Assembly: GCF_007280555.1 (NCBI RefSeq)
Contig: NZ_VKDB01000004.1
Location: 178,233 to 242,232 of the forward strand
Source of the DNA: Deinococcus detaillensis
Lineage (GTDB): Bacteria > Deinococcota > Deinococci > Deinococcales > Deinococcaceae
Reading direction: 5' to 3'
DNA: 64,000 nucleotides
The notes beneath the pieces were generated by a model. That model had not been told where the DNA came from. It searched no databases and was given only the letters and a program-made list of their open reading frames with translations. This document shows positions 20,035 to 28,427 of this stretch, piece after piece (position 1 is the stretch's first letter; the number at the start of each line of letters is the position of its first letter). Made by a program: the position numbers and the translations under genes.

Positions 20035-20876
20035 TGCCCGAACAAAACCCTAAGGGCAAAGGCCCCACCGCCCGCATACCGTCTCCTCCCCAGACGGCTC
20101 CAACCCAAGCGGCTTCAGCTCCAGCAGCTCAGCCCAGCGCTTCCAAAGACCCCAATCAGGGGCAGCCCAGCCGCAACAGCCGCAGAAGCCGCAGCCGGAG
20201 CCGCAACAACAACCGCAGCGGCAGAAACGACGCTCCCAGCCCGGGCCGCAGCAAAGCCGAAGTGCTGCCGCCCGTGACCGCCCCGCCTTCCAAAGGCCGC
20301 AACAAACGCCCGCTGGCCGAGCCGCGCATCGGGGTGGGCTGCGTCGTCATGCGCGGCGACGAAGTGCTGATCGTGCGCGAGCGGGGCCGCTGGAGCCTGC
20401 CCAAAGGCGGCCTCGAAGTCGGCGAACTGATCCAAGACGGCGCACGCCGCGAAACCTATGAAGAAACCGGACTGATCGTGGAGCTGCGCGAGCTGGCCTT
20501 TATGGTGGAATTTCAAGCCGAGACGTGGGGCCACCATCTGCAATTTTTCTACGCTTGCCGCGAAGTCGGCGGCACGCTGGGACCGCGCGACCCTGACCGC
20601 GACGTGCAGGAAGCCAAATTCGTGCCGGTGCGCCACCTACGCGAGTACCTGCGCTTCCGGCCCCGTTTGGTGGCCTTGGAGAGCTGGCTGCGCGACAAAC
20701 GGCCCAAGCATTTTGTCTTCGACCTCGACAAAGAGCCGGCCATGCTCAAAAAGCGCACGCGGGTAGAAACTGGGGTTGGCAGAGCTGGCCGCCGCAGCTC
20801 CAATTCCAAACTGACGCCGCAAGACCCCGATCTGGAGCGCCTGACTTTTGAAGCGGGCGAGGATGAGTTGCCGTAA
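20034..20876 (+). CDS. Nudix hydrolase with an Arg/Ser/Asn-rich N-terminal extension
   Basis: 280 residues. Residues 1-95 are low complexity and basic (SRNSRRSRSRSRNNNRSGR), likely disordered and perhaps nucleic-acid binding. The Nudix domain follows, with box GLEVGELIQDGARRETYEETG matching Gx5Ex7REx2EExG, preceded by RERGRWSLPKGG. The substrate is unknown. The ATG shares a base with the dnaB stop codon, so production is coupled to DnaB. The tail after about residue 220 is again basic. Confidence 0.87.
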   Translation: MPEQNPKGKGPTARIPSPPQTAPTQAASAPAAQPSASKDPNQGQPSRNSRRSRSRSRNNNRSGRNDAPSPGRSKAEVLPPVTAPPSKGRNKRPLAEPRIGVGCVVMRGDEVLIVRERGRWSLPKGGLEVGELIQDGARRETYEETGLIVELRELAFMVEFQAETWGHHLQFFYACREVGGTLGPRDPDRDVQEAKFVPVRHLREYLRFRPRLVALESWLRDKRPKHFVFDLDKEPAMLKKRTRVETGVGRAGRRSSNSKLTPQDPDLERLTFEAGEDELP

Positions 20877-20972
20877 CAAGTGGCTGCGCTGTGTAAAGCG
20901 GTATCCAAAGCCAACTGAAGCCGGTATCCAGTGCCCGTTTCCAAAAGGCCGCCCGCGCTATGATGCCTTTCT

Positions 20973-21668
20973 ATGGAGCCTTCCCGTTTACGAGGCCAGA
21001 TCATCGCCGTGACCAGCGGCGACCAGGGCTATGGCCGCAGCATCAGCGCCGCCCTGGCCCGCGCCGGAGCCAGCGTGGTGCTGATCGGGATCAATCCGGA
21101 GACGCTCTCCGCCCATGCCAGTAGCATCGAGCAGCTCGGCGGCACGGCCATTCCGCTCAAAGCCGATGTGAGTGTGCCACTCGATTGGGCCAGCGCCCAA
21201 GCCCGCATGCTCGAAATCTTCGGAGCGCTGCACGGCATTGTCCATCTGGCCGACAAACGCTCACATTCTAATTTCACCTTGCTCAGCGAAGGCGAGTGGA
21301 TGGAGCTGTTCAACTGCAACATCAAGAGCAGTGTTTCGATGACCCAAAATATTCAGCGGCGCTTGCCCGGCACCTGGCTCACCATCGTCGGGCCGCATTT
21401 AGATGAAATTGGCTTACAGGCCTTTCCCCAGCGCGGCGCACTGCGCGGCTTGGTGGAGCGGGCAGCCAGCGATGAGCTGCGGCTGAATATGGTGCTGCCG
21501 GGGCGGGCCAGCAGTGAGGAAAAATACGACGCGCCGCTGTGCGAGGTGGTGCTGACCTTGGCGCTGCCGGAGATGCAGCACCTGCGCGGCAACGTCTTGG
21601 AAGTGCCGCTGCCCGCCGTGCCCAAGTACCGCGATCAGGAGCGCGAGGTTCTGGTGAGAAATTCTTGA
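20973..21668 (+). CDS. SDR-fold protein lacking the catalytic Tyr-Lys pair
   Basis: 231 residues with a Rossmann start IIAVTSGDQGYGRSISAALARAGASVVLIG and LKADVS, typical of short-chain dehydrogenases. The NNAG motif is replaced by HLADKRS, and the region that should hold YxxxK reads LQAFPQRGALRGLV, so no catalytic Tyr/Lys is seen. It is probably a non-enzymatic or strongly diverged SDR. TATGAT (20959-20964) ends eight bases before the ATG. It overlaps the nrdR start. Two CGGTATCCA copies lie upstream (20899, 20922). Confidence 0.75.
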   Translation: MEPSRLRGQIIAVTSGDQGYGRSISAALARAGASVVLIGINPETLSAHASSIEQLGGTAIPLKADVSVPLDWASAQARMLEIFGALHGIVHLADKRSHSNFTLLSEGEWMELFNCNIKSSVSMTQNIQRRLPGTWLTIVGPHLDEIGLQAFPQRGALRGLVERAASDELRLNMVLPGRASSEEKYDAPLCEVVLTLALPEMQHLRGNVLEVPLPAVPKYRDQEREVLVRNS

Positions 21669-22111
21669 AGTGCCCCTACTGCTCCGCCGCCGACAGCAAA
21701 GTGGTCAATTCGCGCTCCAGCGACGACGGCACAGCCATTCGCCGCCGCCGCGAGTGCCTCAGCTGCGCCCGGCGCTTTACCACCTATGAGCGTGCCCAGC
21801 TCGAGCCGCTGATGGTCATCAAGCGCGGCGGCCTGCGCCAAGCGTTCAATCCTGACAAACTGCTGCGCGGCCTGGCGCTGGCCAGCGAAAAGCGCCCGAT
21901 TCCCCAAGAAACTTTGCGGGCCTTTGCCTACGGCTTTGAAGACGAAGTGGGAGCGCCAGAAGTCGAGAGCGGCGAGATCGGCAAGCGGGCCATGGGCTTT
22001 TTGCGCCCGCTCGACGACGTGGCCTATATCCGGTTTGCCAGCGTTTACCGCGAATTCGACAGCTTGGAGCGCTTTATTGAAGAGATTCAGGGGCTGAAAG
22101 AGAAAGAGTGA
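21665..22111 (+). CDS. nrdR: Transcriptional repressor NrdR
   Basis: NrdR senses ATP/dATP and represses ribonucleotide reductase genes. The zinc ribbon is CPYC...CLSCARRFTTYER and the ATP-cone follows (VIKRGGLRQAFNPDKLLRGL). I start it at a TTG (21665-21667, protein begins MKCPYCSAAD as in all NrdR proteins), which overlaps the upstream stop codon and has GGTGAG six bases before it. The length of 148 residues is normal. Confidence 0.93.
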   Translation: MKCPYCSAADSKVVNSRSSDDGTAIRRRRECLSCARRFTTYERAQLEPLMVIKRGGLRQAFNPDKLLRGLALASEKRPIPQETLRAFAYGFEDEVGAPEVESGEIGKRAMGFLRPLDDVAYIRFASVYREFDSLERFIEEIQGLKEKE

Positions 22112-22115
22112 AGGC

Positions 22116-22718
22116 TCAGTCCATCACCGCTTTAGACCGAATCGGCGTGGCTTTTTGTGGATGCTTGCCCTCAACTCCCTGATACACCGCCCGAATCTGC
22201 TGATAATCGGCTTCCATATCGTTGCTCGGCGTCAAATAACCCAGCACGCCCACCCGCTTGCGCCGCCAATCGAAGACGATCAGCGCAATCGGCACGCCCG
22301 CCGCCTGACTCATGTGGTAAAAGCCGCTCTTCCACGCGTCCGCTTTTTCACGTGTGCCTTCCGGCGCGAGGCCCAGCACGATTTCAGGTTGAGCGGCGAT
22401 CATTTGCGCCACCGCTTCTACAAAGTTGCCGCCAGCTTTTCGCCGGTCAACCGATACCCCGCCCCAGGCCCGAATCAGCAGCCCCAGCGGAGGCCTGAAC
22501 AAACTGTGCTTGGCGACAAACTTGAGCGGCGTACCGGTTGCCCGAGCCCACAGCAGCGCCGGCAGCAAATCCCAGTTGCTGGTGTGCGGATAAGCCACGC
22601 CCACCAATTTGACGGACGGTTCGGCAGGCAGCAGGGCCGTCCAACCGCTGAGGCGCAGCAAGGCCGCCGCCAACCGCGAGCGGAGGGTGGGCGGTCGGTT
22701 TTGCCAACGCGGGGTCAT
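22116..22718 (-). CDS. Lysophospholipid acyltransferase-like protein (PlsC family)
   Basis: 200 residues with the acyltransferase motif H-x4-D in YPHTSNWDLLP and the EGTRE block (LGLAPEGTREKADAWKSGF), as in 1-acylglycerol-3-phosphate acyltransferases and related shortened forms. It likely acts at the inner membrane on a lipid acceptor that is not known. The ATG at 22718 is preceded by TATACT with a six-base gap on the minus strand (22725-22730), a leaderless arrangement; an annotation extending to 22910 is not needed. Confidence 0.8.
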   Translation of the reverse strand: MTPRWQNRPPTLRSRLAAALLRLSGWTALLPAEPSVKLVGVAYPHTSNWDLLPALLWARATGTPLKFVAKHSLFRPPLGLLIRAWGGVSVDRRKAGGNFVEAVAQMIAAQPEIVLGLAPEGTREKADAWKSGFYHMSQAAGVPIALIVFDWRRKRVGVLGYLTPSNDMEADYQQIRAVYQGVEGKHPQKATPIRSKAVMD

Positions 22719-22724
22719 GAAGCG

Positions 22725-22760
22725 AGTATAGAGACAGCAGCGTCTGGGCCGCATTACAAT
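22725..22760. promoter_or_regulatory. Divergent leaderless promoters
   Basis: Minus strand TATACT (22725-22730), six bases from the ATG at 22718; plus strand TACAAT (22755-22760), six bases from the ATG at 22767. Only 48 bp separate the two start codons. Confidence 0.7.
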
Positions 22761-22766
22761 ACCCTC

Positions 22767-22994
22767 ATGACCGACTCCCCTCTTCCTGAGTTGACAGCGC
22801 AGCTCGAAGCGCTCGGCGGGCAATTGGTGTGGCGTATCGGCAAAGATGACGCCAGCGACGAAGTGGTGGTGCGGCTCGGCTACGCTTCGGCCACGCCGCG
22901 CTTTGCCCACCTGCCGCGCCTGCGCAGCGCCAGCGACGACGACCTGAGCGCCGCGCTGTCGCAGGGCGCGGTGGTGATCGAATGGGTAGACTAA
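22767..22994 (+). CDS. Small hypothetical protein (75 residues)
   Basis: Begins MTDSPLPELTAQLEALGG and ends VVIEWVD; acidic, soluble, no recognised domain. The leaderless -10 box and the short distance (28 bp) to the next gene on the same strand suggest a two-gene unit with the DUF3809-like protein. Confidence 0.7.
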   Translation: MTDSPLPELTAQLEALGGQLVWRIGKDDASDEVVVRLGYASATPRFAHLPRLRSASDDDLSAALSQGAVVIEWVD

Positions 22995-23022
22995 GGGATG
23001 GCCAGCAGCTCACGGAGCGCTT

Positions 23023-23496
23023 TTGATCGTTGAAGCGAGCGAACGCTTTGAATTGCCCGCGCCCGCCGACGACGCCACTGCGTTGGCGTTTTTGCGCGAC
23101 CCGGCCCGCTCACTCGCCAAGGTGCGCTTTTTGCGCGAGTTGGCGGTCAGCGGCCACGAGGTGCGCGGCGTGCTGGCAGTGCAGCTTCCGATGCTCGGCG
23201 AAGTGACCTTGCCCTTTTTCAGTGTGCTGGACGTTACGCCGCTGGGCGCACGCCTGATTCCCCAAGCCTTAGAAAATGAGCGGGCTTGGATTGAAGTCGG
23301 AGGCGAAGGACAACTGAAGGAAGCGGCCTTGGCCTACGTCTTCGTGTTCCGCGCTCACTTGCAGATGCCCACCGCCGAAAAGTGGGGCGGCGAGGCTTTT
23401 GAGAAGATGGTCAGGGCCGCCGCTTCACGCACCATCGCGCGGGTGGCCCAGGAATTGCCGAGAGCGGTGGGGGAAGCGCTGGAGGGCGGGTTTTAG
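23023..23496 (+). CDS. DUF3809-like protein of unknown function
   Basis: 157 residues, starting at TTG with GGAG about seven bases upstream (MIVEASERFELPAP). The fold appears to be a polyketide-cyclase or SRPBCC-like sheet, with a long C-terminal helix MVRAAASRTIARVAQELP. I recognise it tentatively as the family DUF3809 known from Deinococcus; the role is unknown. Confidence 0.65.
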   Translation: MIVEASERFELPAPADDATALAFLRDPARSLAKVRFLRELAVSGHEVRGVLAVQLPMLGEVTLPFFSVLDVTPLGARLIPQALENERAWIEVGGEGQLKEAALAYVFVFRAHLQMPTAEKWGGEAFEKMVRAAASRTIARVAQELPRAVGEALEGGF

Positions 23497-23576
23497 AGTG
23501 GCCGCTGACGCTCACTCACCCCTCTACCCTTTTGAAGAGGAAAGAGAGAACTTCCACTTTGCACCCCTCTTCTCCC

Positions 23577-24527
23577 TCAAACCCACTCTCTTAGATGAGC
23601 CTTGATCAGCGGCCCGCTCAACTCCTCAGCGCTCGGCAACTGACCTAGCGCGAACCAAGCCGCCTCGGTGATCTCGTCAGCAGGTAACGTCAGAGCGCCG
23701 CCCATAAACTGTCCCTCAAAAAGCTGGGATACGTTGTCCACCACGTCGCCGTGAGGATAAGTAAAGCGGTACTCCGGCCCGATGTAGAGTTTGAGCGGCC
23801 TGAGTTCGCCCACCTCCAGTCCGGTTTCTTCCCTCAGTTCGCGTCGGGCAGCCTGCTCGAAGGTTTCGCCAAGTTCCATACTGCCGCCCGGCAAAGTCCA
23901 GCGCCGCGTATCAGCACTTCTGAGCAGCAGCACCCTCCCCCGCTCATCCCGTAGCAGCACATTTGCGCCGGGAGCAAACAGCGGGCGCGGCCCCACCACG
24001 GCCCGCAGCTCGCGCAGATGTTCGCCGGTGGGCTTGGGCGGCACCCAATCCAGCGGCAGCGGCGGCAGTCCCACTTCCGAACGCAGCAAGCTGAGCGTTT
24101 GCTTGTTGACATTGGCGCTGATAACCGGCAATTCGGCGAGGTCAAACCAAGCCAGCTCCAGCGTTTCGCCGGAGTCGTCGGGAGCGGCCTGGGCAAGCGC
24201 GGCGGCGGGCAAGTGGCCCCGGCACAGCCCACCCACGAAGTACACTTGATCGCCGTTGGGGTAGCGGTGATACAGGTGCGGGCCGCTGACGGCTTGCCAG
24301 AAAGTGAGCAGCGTATCGAGTCCGGTTTCCTCGTTTAGCTCGCGGCGGGCGGCCCCTTCAAAGGTTTCGCCCAACTCCAAGCCGCCGCCCGGTAAGCCCC
24401 ACAAGCCGTCGTCGCCGCGCCGCTGAAGCAGTACCCGCCGCGTTTCATCTTGCACGGTGGCGCTGGCACCGACGCTGAACAGGGGCCGAGTACCGAGGGC
24501 GGCGCGGAGTTCGGAGAGATAAGACAC
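23577..24527 (-). CDS. Tandem two-domain Nudix hydrolase
   Basis: About 316 residues containing two complete Nudix domains. The boxes are GGLELGETFEGAARRELNEETG in the first half and GSMELGETFEQAARRELREETG in the second, each preceded by a similar ELRAxxGxRPLFxxGA linker, so the gene arose by internal duplication. Both boxes keep all acidic metal ligands. On the minus strand TAGAGT (24534-24539) ends six bases before the GTG at 24527; a GTG at 24533 would touch the -10 box. Confidence 0.85.
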   Translation of the reverse strand: MSYLSELRAALGTRPLFSVGASATVQDETRRVLLQRRGDDGLWGLPGGGLELGETFEGAARRELNEETGLDTLLTFWQAVSGPHLYHRYPNGDQVYFVGGLCRGHLPAAALAQAAPDDSGETLELAWFDLAELPVISANVNKQTLSLLRSEVGLPPLPLDWVPPKPTGEHLRELRAVVGPRPLFAPGANVLLRDERGRVLLLRSADTRRWTLPGGSMELGETFEQAARRELREETGLEVGELRPLKLYIGPEYRFTYPHGDVVDNVSQLFEGQFMGGALTLPADEITEAAWFALGQLPSAEELSGPLIKAHLREWV

Positions 24528-24583
24528 CCACACACTCTAGCCGTCTGCTCTTGCTCACGGCTCAGGAGGGTTAGCATCAGGGC

Positions 24584-25861
24584 ATGACTCCGCCTAATTA
24601 TGACGCCGCCCTTGATTTGCCGCCCGAACTCGCCGCCGACCTTTCGTATGACACTTTAGCCGTCCACACCGGCATCGGGCGCGGAACAGGCGTGGGCGTG
24701 GGCATTCCGATTCAGCAGATGGCCGCTTTTCAGTTTGACAGCTTAGAGGCCGCCGCCGGAGAGTTTCAGACCAACACGGGCAGCAGTTACTCGCGTATCC
24801 AAAACCCCACTGTCAAAGCGCTGGAGCGCCGCATCACCGCGCTGGAAGCGGGCCAAGAGACGGTCTGCCTCAGCAGCGGGCAGGCCGCCAGCTTCACGGC
24901 GTTCTTGAGTGCTTGCCGCGCCGGAGACCACATCGTGGCGACCAGCAGTTTATTTGGCGGCTCGGTGGCGATGCTCAGCAATGTTTTGCCGCTGATGGGC
25001 ATTACGGCCAGCTTGGTGCCGAATACCCCCGACGCCGTGAAAGCCGCCATGCAGACGAACACCAAACTCATCTGGGCCGAAACCATCGGCAACCCCGCCG
25101 CCGACGTGGCCGATCTGAGCGCCCTGGCCAAGATCGCCCACGCGCAGGGAGCCTTGCTGGGCGTGGACAACACCTGGGGCGGGGTGGGCCTACTGTGCTG
25201 CCCGCTGGACTTTGGGGCCGACATGGTGACCCACAGCTTGACCAAATGGGCCGGAGGACACGGCTCGGTGCTGGGCGGCAGCGTCACGGTGGGTGAGCGG
25301 CACAGCCTGACCCGCAATGCCATCTATACCGACGGCGAACCCAGTTTGCTGGAAGCGCGGGGCGCGGGCGCATTGGCTTGGCGGCAGCGCTGGTTCGGCG
25401 CTTCGCAACTCGGCATGATTTTGCCGCCGCAAAGTGCCTACGCCATCGCTCAGGGCTTGGAAACCTTGTCGCTGCGCCTCACGCGGGAATGCGAAACGGC
25501 TTTGGCGCTGGCTGAGTTTTTGGAAGGGCACGTGGGCGTGGGGCGGGTCAATTATCCGGGCCTTGAGGGCAGCGAGTTTCACGCCCTCGGCCAGCAGTAC
25601 CTCAGCGGCGGCTTCGGGGCCGTCATGTCATTTGAAGTGGCGCGTCCCGAAGAATTTTTGTCGCGACTCAAGGTCATCCGGATGGCCCCCAACTTGGGCG
25701 ATACCCGCACGCTGGTGGTGCATCCCTGGACGACCACCCACGGCAAAATGCCCGAAGCCGCCCGCCGCGCCGCCGGCGTGACGCCGCAGAGCATCCGCAT
25801 GAGCGTCGGCGTGGAGTCTCTGGCCGACTTGCAAGCGGATTTGGAGCGGGCGCTCAGCTAA
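24584..25861 (+). CDS. Cys/Met metabolism PLP-dependent enzyme, O-acetylhomoserine sulfhydrylase-like
   Basis: 425 residues of the cystathionine gamma-synthase superfamily. YDTLAVHTG at the N terminus, YSRIQNPT, CLSSGQAASF and HSLTKWAGGHGSVLGG with the PLP lysine point to the O-acetylhomoserine aminocarboxypropyltransferase (MetY) branch. It would make homocysteine from an activated homoserine and sulfide. TAGCAT (24572-24577) ends six bases before the ATG. Exact substrate not provable by eye. Confidence 0.88.
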   Translation: MTPPNYDAALDLPPELAADLSYDTLAVHTGIGRGTGVGVGIPIQQMAAFQFDSLEAAAGEFQTNTGSSYSRIQNPTVKALERRITALEAGQETVCLSSGQAASFTAFLSACRAGDHIVATSSLFGGSVAMLSNVLPLMGITASLVPNTPDAVKAAMQTNTKLIWAETIGNPAADVADLSALAKIAHAQGALLGVDNTWGGVGLLCCPLDFGADMVTHSLTKWAGGHGSVLGGSVTVGERHSLTRNAIYTDGEPSLLEARGAGALAWRQRWFGASQLGMILPPQSAYAIAQGLETLSLRLTRECETALALAEFLEGHVGVGRVNYPGLEGSEFHALGQQYLSGGFGAVMSFEVARPEEFLSRLKVIRMAPNLGDTRTLVVHPWTTTHGKMPEAARRAAGVTPQSIRMSVGVESLADLQADLERALS

Positions 25862-25877
25862 AGCGGCTTAGAGGCTT

Positions 25878-26660
25878 CTATCCTCCGTGTGAGAACGCCG
25901 GAAAATCGGTCATCGCGCCGTCTACATAAATGGTCGTTCCGGTGACGTAACTGGCCTGCGCCGAACACAAAAACACCACCATGTTGGCAATGTCAGTGGT
26001 TTCGCCCATGCGCCCCAGTGGAATTTTGGTCAGGAGGTCGGCCAGCGTGGTGGGACTCCCCCAAACACTTTGATTGATCGGCGTGCGAACCGCGCCGGGG
26101 GCCACCGCCAGCACCCGCACACCAAACGGAGCGGCTTCTTGGGCCAAGGTCTTCATCATCATGCTTTCGCCGCCTTTGCTGGCGGTGTAAGCGCTGTATC
26201 CGCTCCAAGCAATCTGGTCATGCACGCTGGTGATATTGAGAATCACGCCGCTCTTTTGCGGCACCATCCGTTTGAGGGCTTGCTGGGCGCACAAAAACGA
26301 GCCGAACAAGTTGATCTGAAGCACCCTGAGCCAAGCGGCGGGATCGGCGTCCCAACTCAGGGCGTGCGCTCCGTCGATGCCGGCATTGTTGACCAAAATG
26401 TCCAGGCCGCCGTAGTGGCTGTCTATTTGGGCAAACATGGCGGCCGCCTGCGCCGGATCGCTGACATCGGCCAGCACGCTAAACGCCTCGCCGCCGGCCG
26501 CCTGAATGTCTTGCACGATTTTGTCGGCGGCTTCGGGGTGAGAAACATAATTGACGACCACCCGCGCTCCCGACGCGGCCAGCCCGCGCACCACCGCTTC
26601 TCCAATGCCTGAGTTGGCTCCTGTGACAAGGGCACGCTGATTGTTCAAAGTGATGTCCAT
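25878..26660 (-). CDS. Short-chain dehydrogenase/reductase, glucose 1-dehydrogenase-like
   Basis: 260 residues with every SDR motif: TGANSGIG, NNAG, catalytic Ser in NITSVHDQ and YTASKGG. The YVDGAMTDFP C terminus is like glucose 1-dehydrogenases of the FabG type, but sugar specificity is a guess. I start it at the ATG 26660 (MDITLNNQRALVTG). A reading extended to 26864 would add 68 residues antisense to apbE. Confidence 0.88.
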   Translation of the reverse strand: MDITLNNQRALVTGANSGIGEAVVRGLAASGARVVVNYVSHPEAADKIVQDIQAAGGEAFSVLADVSDPAQAAAMFAQIDSHYGGLDILVNNAGIDGAHALSWDADPAAWLRVLQINLFGSFLCAQQALKRMVPQKSGVILNITSVHDQIAWSGYSAYTASKGGESMMMKTLAQEAAPFGVRVLAVAPGAVRTPINQSVWGSPTTLADLLTKIPLGRMGETTDIANMVVFLCSAQASYVTGTTIYVDGAMTDFPAFSHGG

Positions 26661-26820
26661 ACCACTTAGCTTGGAGTGAATTGGGGTGAGAGAAAATGAA
26701 ATCCACCGGGCTTGGTTTGAGAATGAGCCGCAGATCAGAGACCATAAACGCCGTTTGAAGAGCAAAACCATATCTGAGCTGCGAAAAATCTTCACATTGC
26801 TCCGCCAGACTAACCGGGTC

Positions 26821-27771
26821 ATGCCCTGGCCTACTCTCCCCCACTCCTTCAAACCTCGCGCCAAACGACGTTTGCGTCACTATGAGGGCGTTCTCGGCAC
26901 GGCGCTGGAACTGCAACTGGTGGCAGGCAGTGAAGCCCAGCTTGACGCAGCAGAAACCCAACTTCTGGCCGAACTCGAAAGATTAGAGCAGGTCTTCAGC
27001 CGCTTCTTACCGGGCAGTGAACTCAACCGGCTGCACCACCGGCGCGGGCAGCCCGTCCGTGTATCGCCGGAGTTCGCGGCGTTGCTCACCCAAGCCCAGC
27101 AAATCATGGCACTGACGGGCGGCGCGTTTCATCCGGCGGCGGATACCCTGGCGCGGCTGTGGGCAGTGGGCGAGCCGGACATTCAAACTTTAAGTGACGT
27201 GCTGGAGCAGATGCGCCAACCGCTCTGGACGCTTGAGCACCAGCACGTCACGCTTCACACTGAGCTGACGCTGAATTTCAATGCGCACGCCAAAGGCTTC
27301 ATCACCGACGCGGCGGCTCAGGCGGCTTTTCAGGTGGCGGGCGTTCGGGAAGTCGTGCTCAATATCGGCGGCGACGTGCGGCATCTCGGCGCTCAGAGCG
27401 TGCCGGTGGGCATCGAAGCGCCCGGCCGCTTGGCCGACAACCGGGAGCCGCTGGCGTTTGTGCGCCTGAGCAACCAAGCGGTAGCCACCAGTGGCCTGAG
27501 TCACCGGGGAGCGCATATCCTCGATCCGCGCAGTGGGCAGCCGCTCACGTCCCACAGCAGCGTCTCGGTGCTGGCGAAGACCTGCGCCGAGGCCGACGCA
27601 CTGGCCACCGCCTTTTTAGTGCTAGGCACAGAAGAAAGTCTGCGGCTCGCGGACTCGCTGCCGAATGTGGGCGTGCTGATTTTGCAGGAAATTCAGGGCG
27701 GCAGTGCTGAGCAGTGCAGCAATGCCTTTTGGCGACGACATCAAACCCCTAGCTCAACGCCGACTTTCTAA
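26821..27771 (+). CDS. apbE: FAD:protein FMN transferase
   Basis: ApbE attaches FMN covalently to a Thr/Ser of target redox proteins. This 316-residue protein has FSRFLPGSELNRLH, NAHAKGFITDAAA, NIGGDVRHLG, VATSGLSHRGAHILDPRSG and AEADALATAFLVLG in family order. No signal peptide or lipobox is visible, whereas many ApbE proteins are exported, so it may act in the cytoplasm. It is followed by a Tat-exported DUF2271 protein and a PepSY membrane protein. The start is uncertain; an in-frame start at 26686 adds 45 residues. Confidence 0.88.
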   Translation: MPWPTLPHSFKPRAKRRLRHYEGVLGTALELQLVAGSEAQLDAAETQLLAELERLEQVFSRFLPGSELNRLHHRRGQPVRVSPEFAALLTQAQQIMALTGGAFHPAADTLARLWAVGEPDIQTLSDVLEQMRQPLWTLEHQHVTLHTELTLNFNAHAKGFITDAAAQAAFQVAGVREVVLNIGGDVRHLGAQSVPVGIEAPGRLADNREPLAFVRLSNQAVATSGLSHRGAHILDPRSGQPLTSHSSVSVLAKTCAEADALATAFLVLGTEESLRLADSLPNVGVLILQEIQGGSAEQCSNAFWRRHQTPSSTPTF

Positions 27772-27824
27772 CCCCCGTTTTACTTCCTTACGCCACCCTT
27801 ATTTTACTGCTCGGAGGAGCCACC

Positions 27825-28421
27825 ATGACCGATTTCAAAGCGTCCAATCCCCAAACCCGCCGCCACTTTCTGGAACGCGCCCTCAAGCTGAGCGTCGCCG
27901 CCGCTGCCACACTGACCTTATCTCGCCTCGGCGTGACTTCGGCTTCCGCTGCTGCCGCACCCGCCGCGCTGCCCAGCACCATGGAATTGGCCGTCAACTT
28001 GACTTTGGCCGCCCCCAGCGGTTTCCGGTACAACCGCCCCTACGTGGCCGTCTACATCGAAGACGCGCAGGGCAATCCGGTGCGGACACTCAGCTTATGG
28101 GCCGAAACCAACCGCCACGCCCGCTACCTTTCCGACTTGAGGCGCTGGTTTTCCCAGAGCAGCGATCTGGTCGCCACCGTCTCCAGCCCGACCCGCAACC
28201 CCGGCAGCTACAGCTTGGTGTGGGACGGCAGAACCGATGCCAAAAAGCCAGCAGCGCAGGGCGATTACTTCGTGTGCGTCGAAAATGCCCGCGAGCACGG
28301 CCCTTACGGCTTGGTGCGCGAGAAGATCACGCTGGGGACGACTCCGCTCAAAAAGACGCTGGACAGCGGCAGCGACGCCGATTTGAGCAGCGTCACTGTG
28401 GATTACCGCAAGAAGGCGTAA
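27825..28421 (+). CDS. DUF2271 protein with Tat signal
   Basis: 198 residues. The N terminus TRRHFLERALKLSVAAAATL is a twin-arginine signal, cut near SASAAAA. The remainder (YVAVYIEDAQGNPVRTLSLW, WDGRTDAKKPAAQGDYFV) matches DUF2271, a family seen beside ApbE and PepSY proteins. It should be exported folded, possibly with a cofactor. A strong GGAGGAG precedes the ATG. The function is likely extracytoplasmic redox chemistry, by context only. Confidence 0.8.
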   Translation: MTDFKASNPQTRRHFLERALKLSVAAAATLTLSRLGVTSASAAAAPAALPSTMELAVNLTLAAPSGFRYNRPYVAVYIEDAQGNPVRTLSLWAETNRHARYLSDLRRWFSQSSDLVATVSSPTRNPGSYSLVWDGRTDAKKPAAQGDYFVCVENAREHGPYGLVREKITLGTTPLKKTLDSGSDADLSSVTVDYRKKA

Positions 28422-28427
28422 GTCCTG

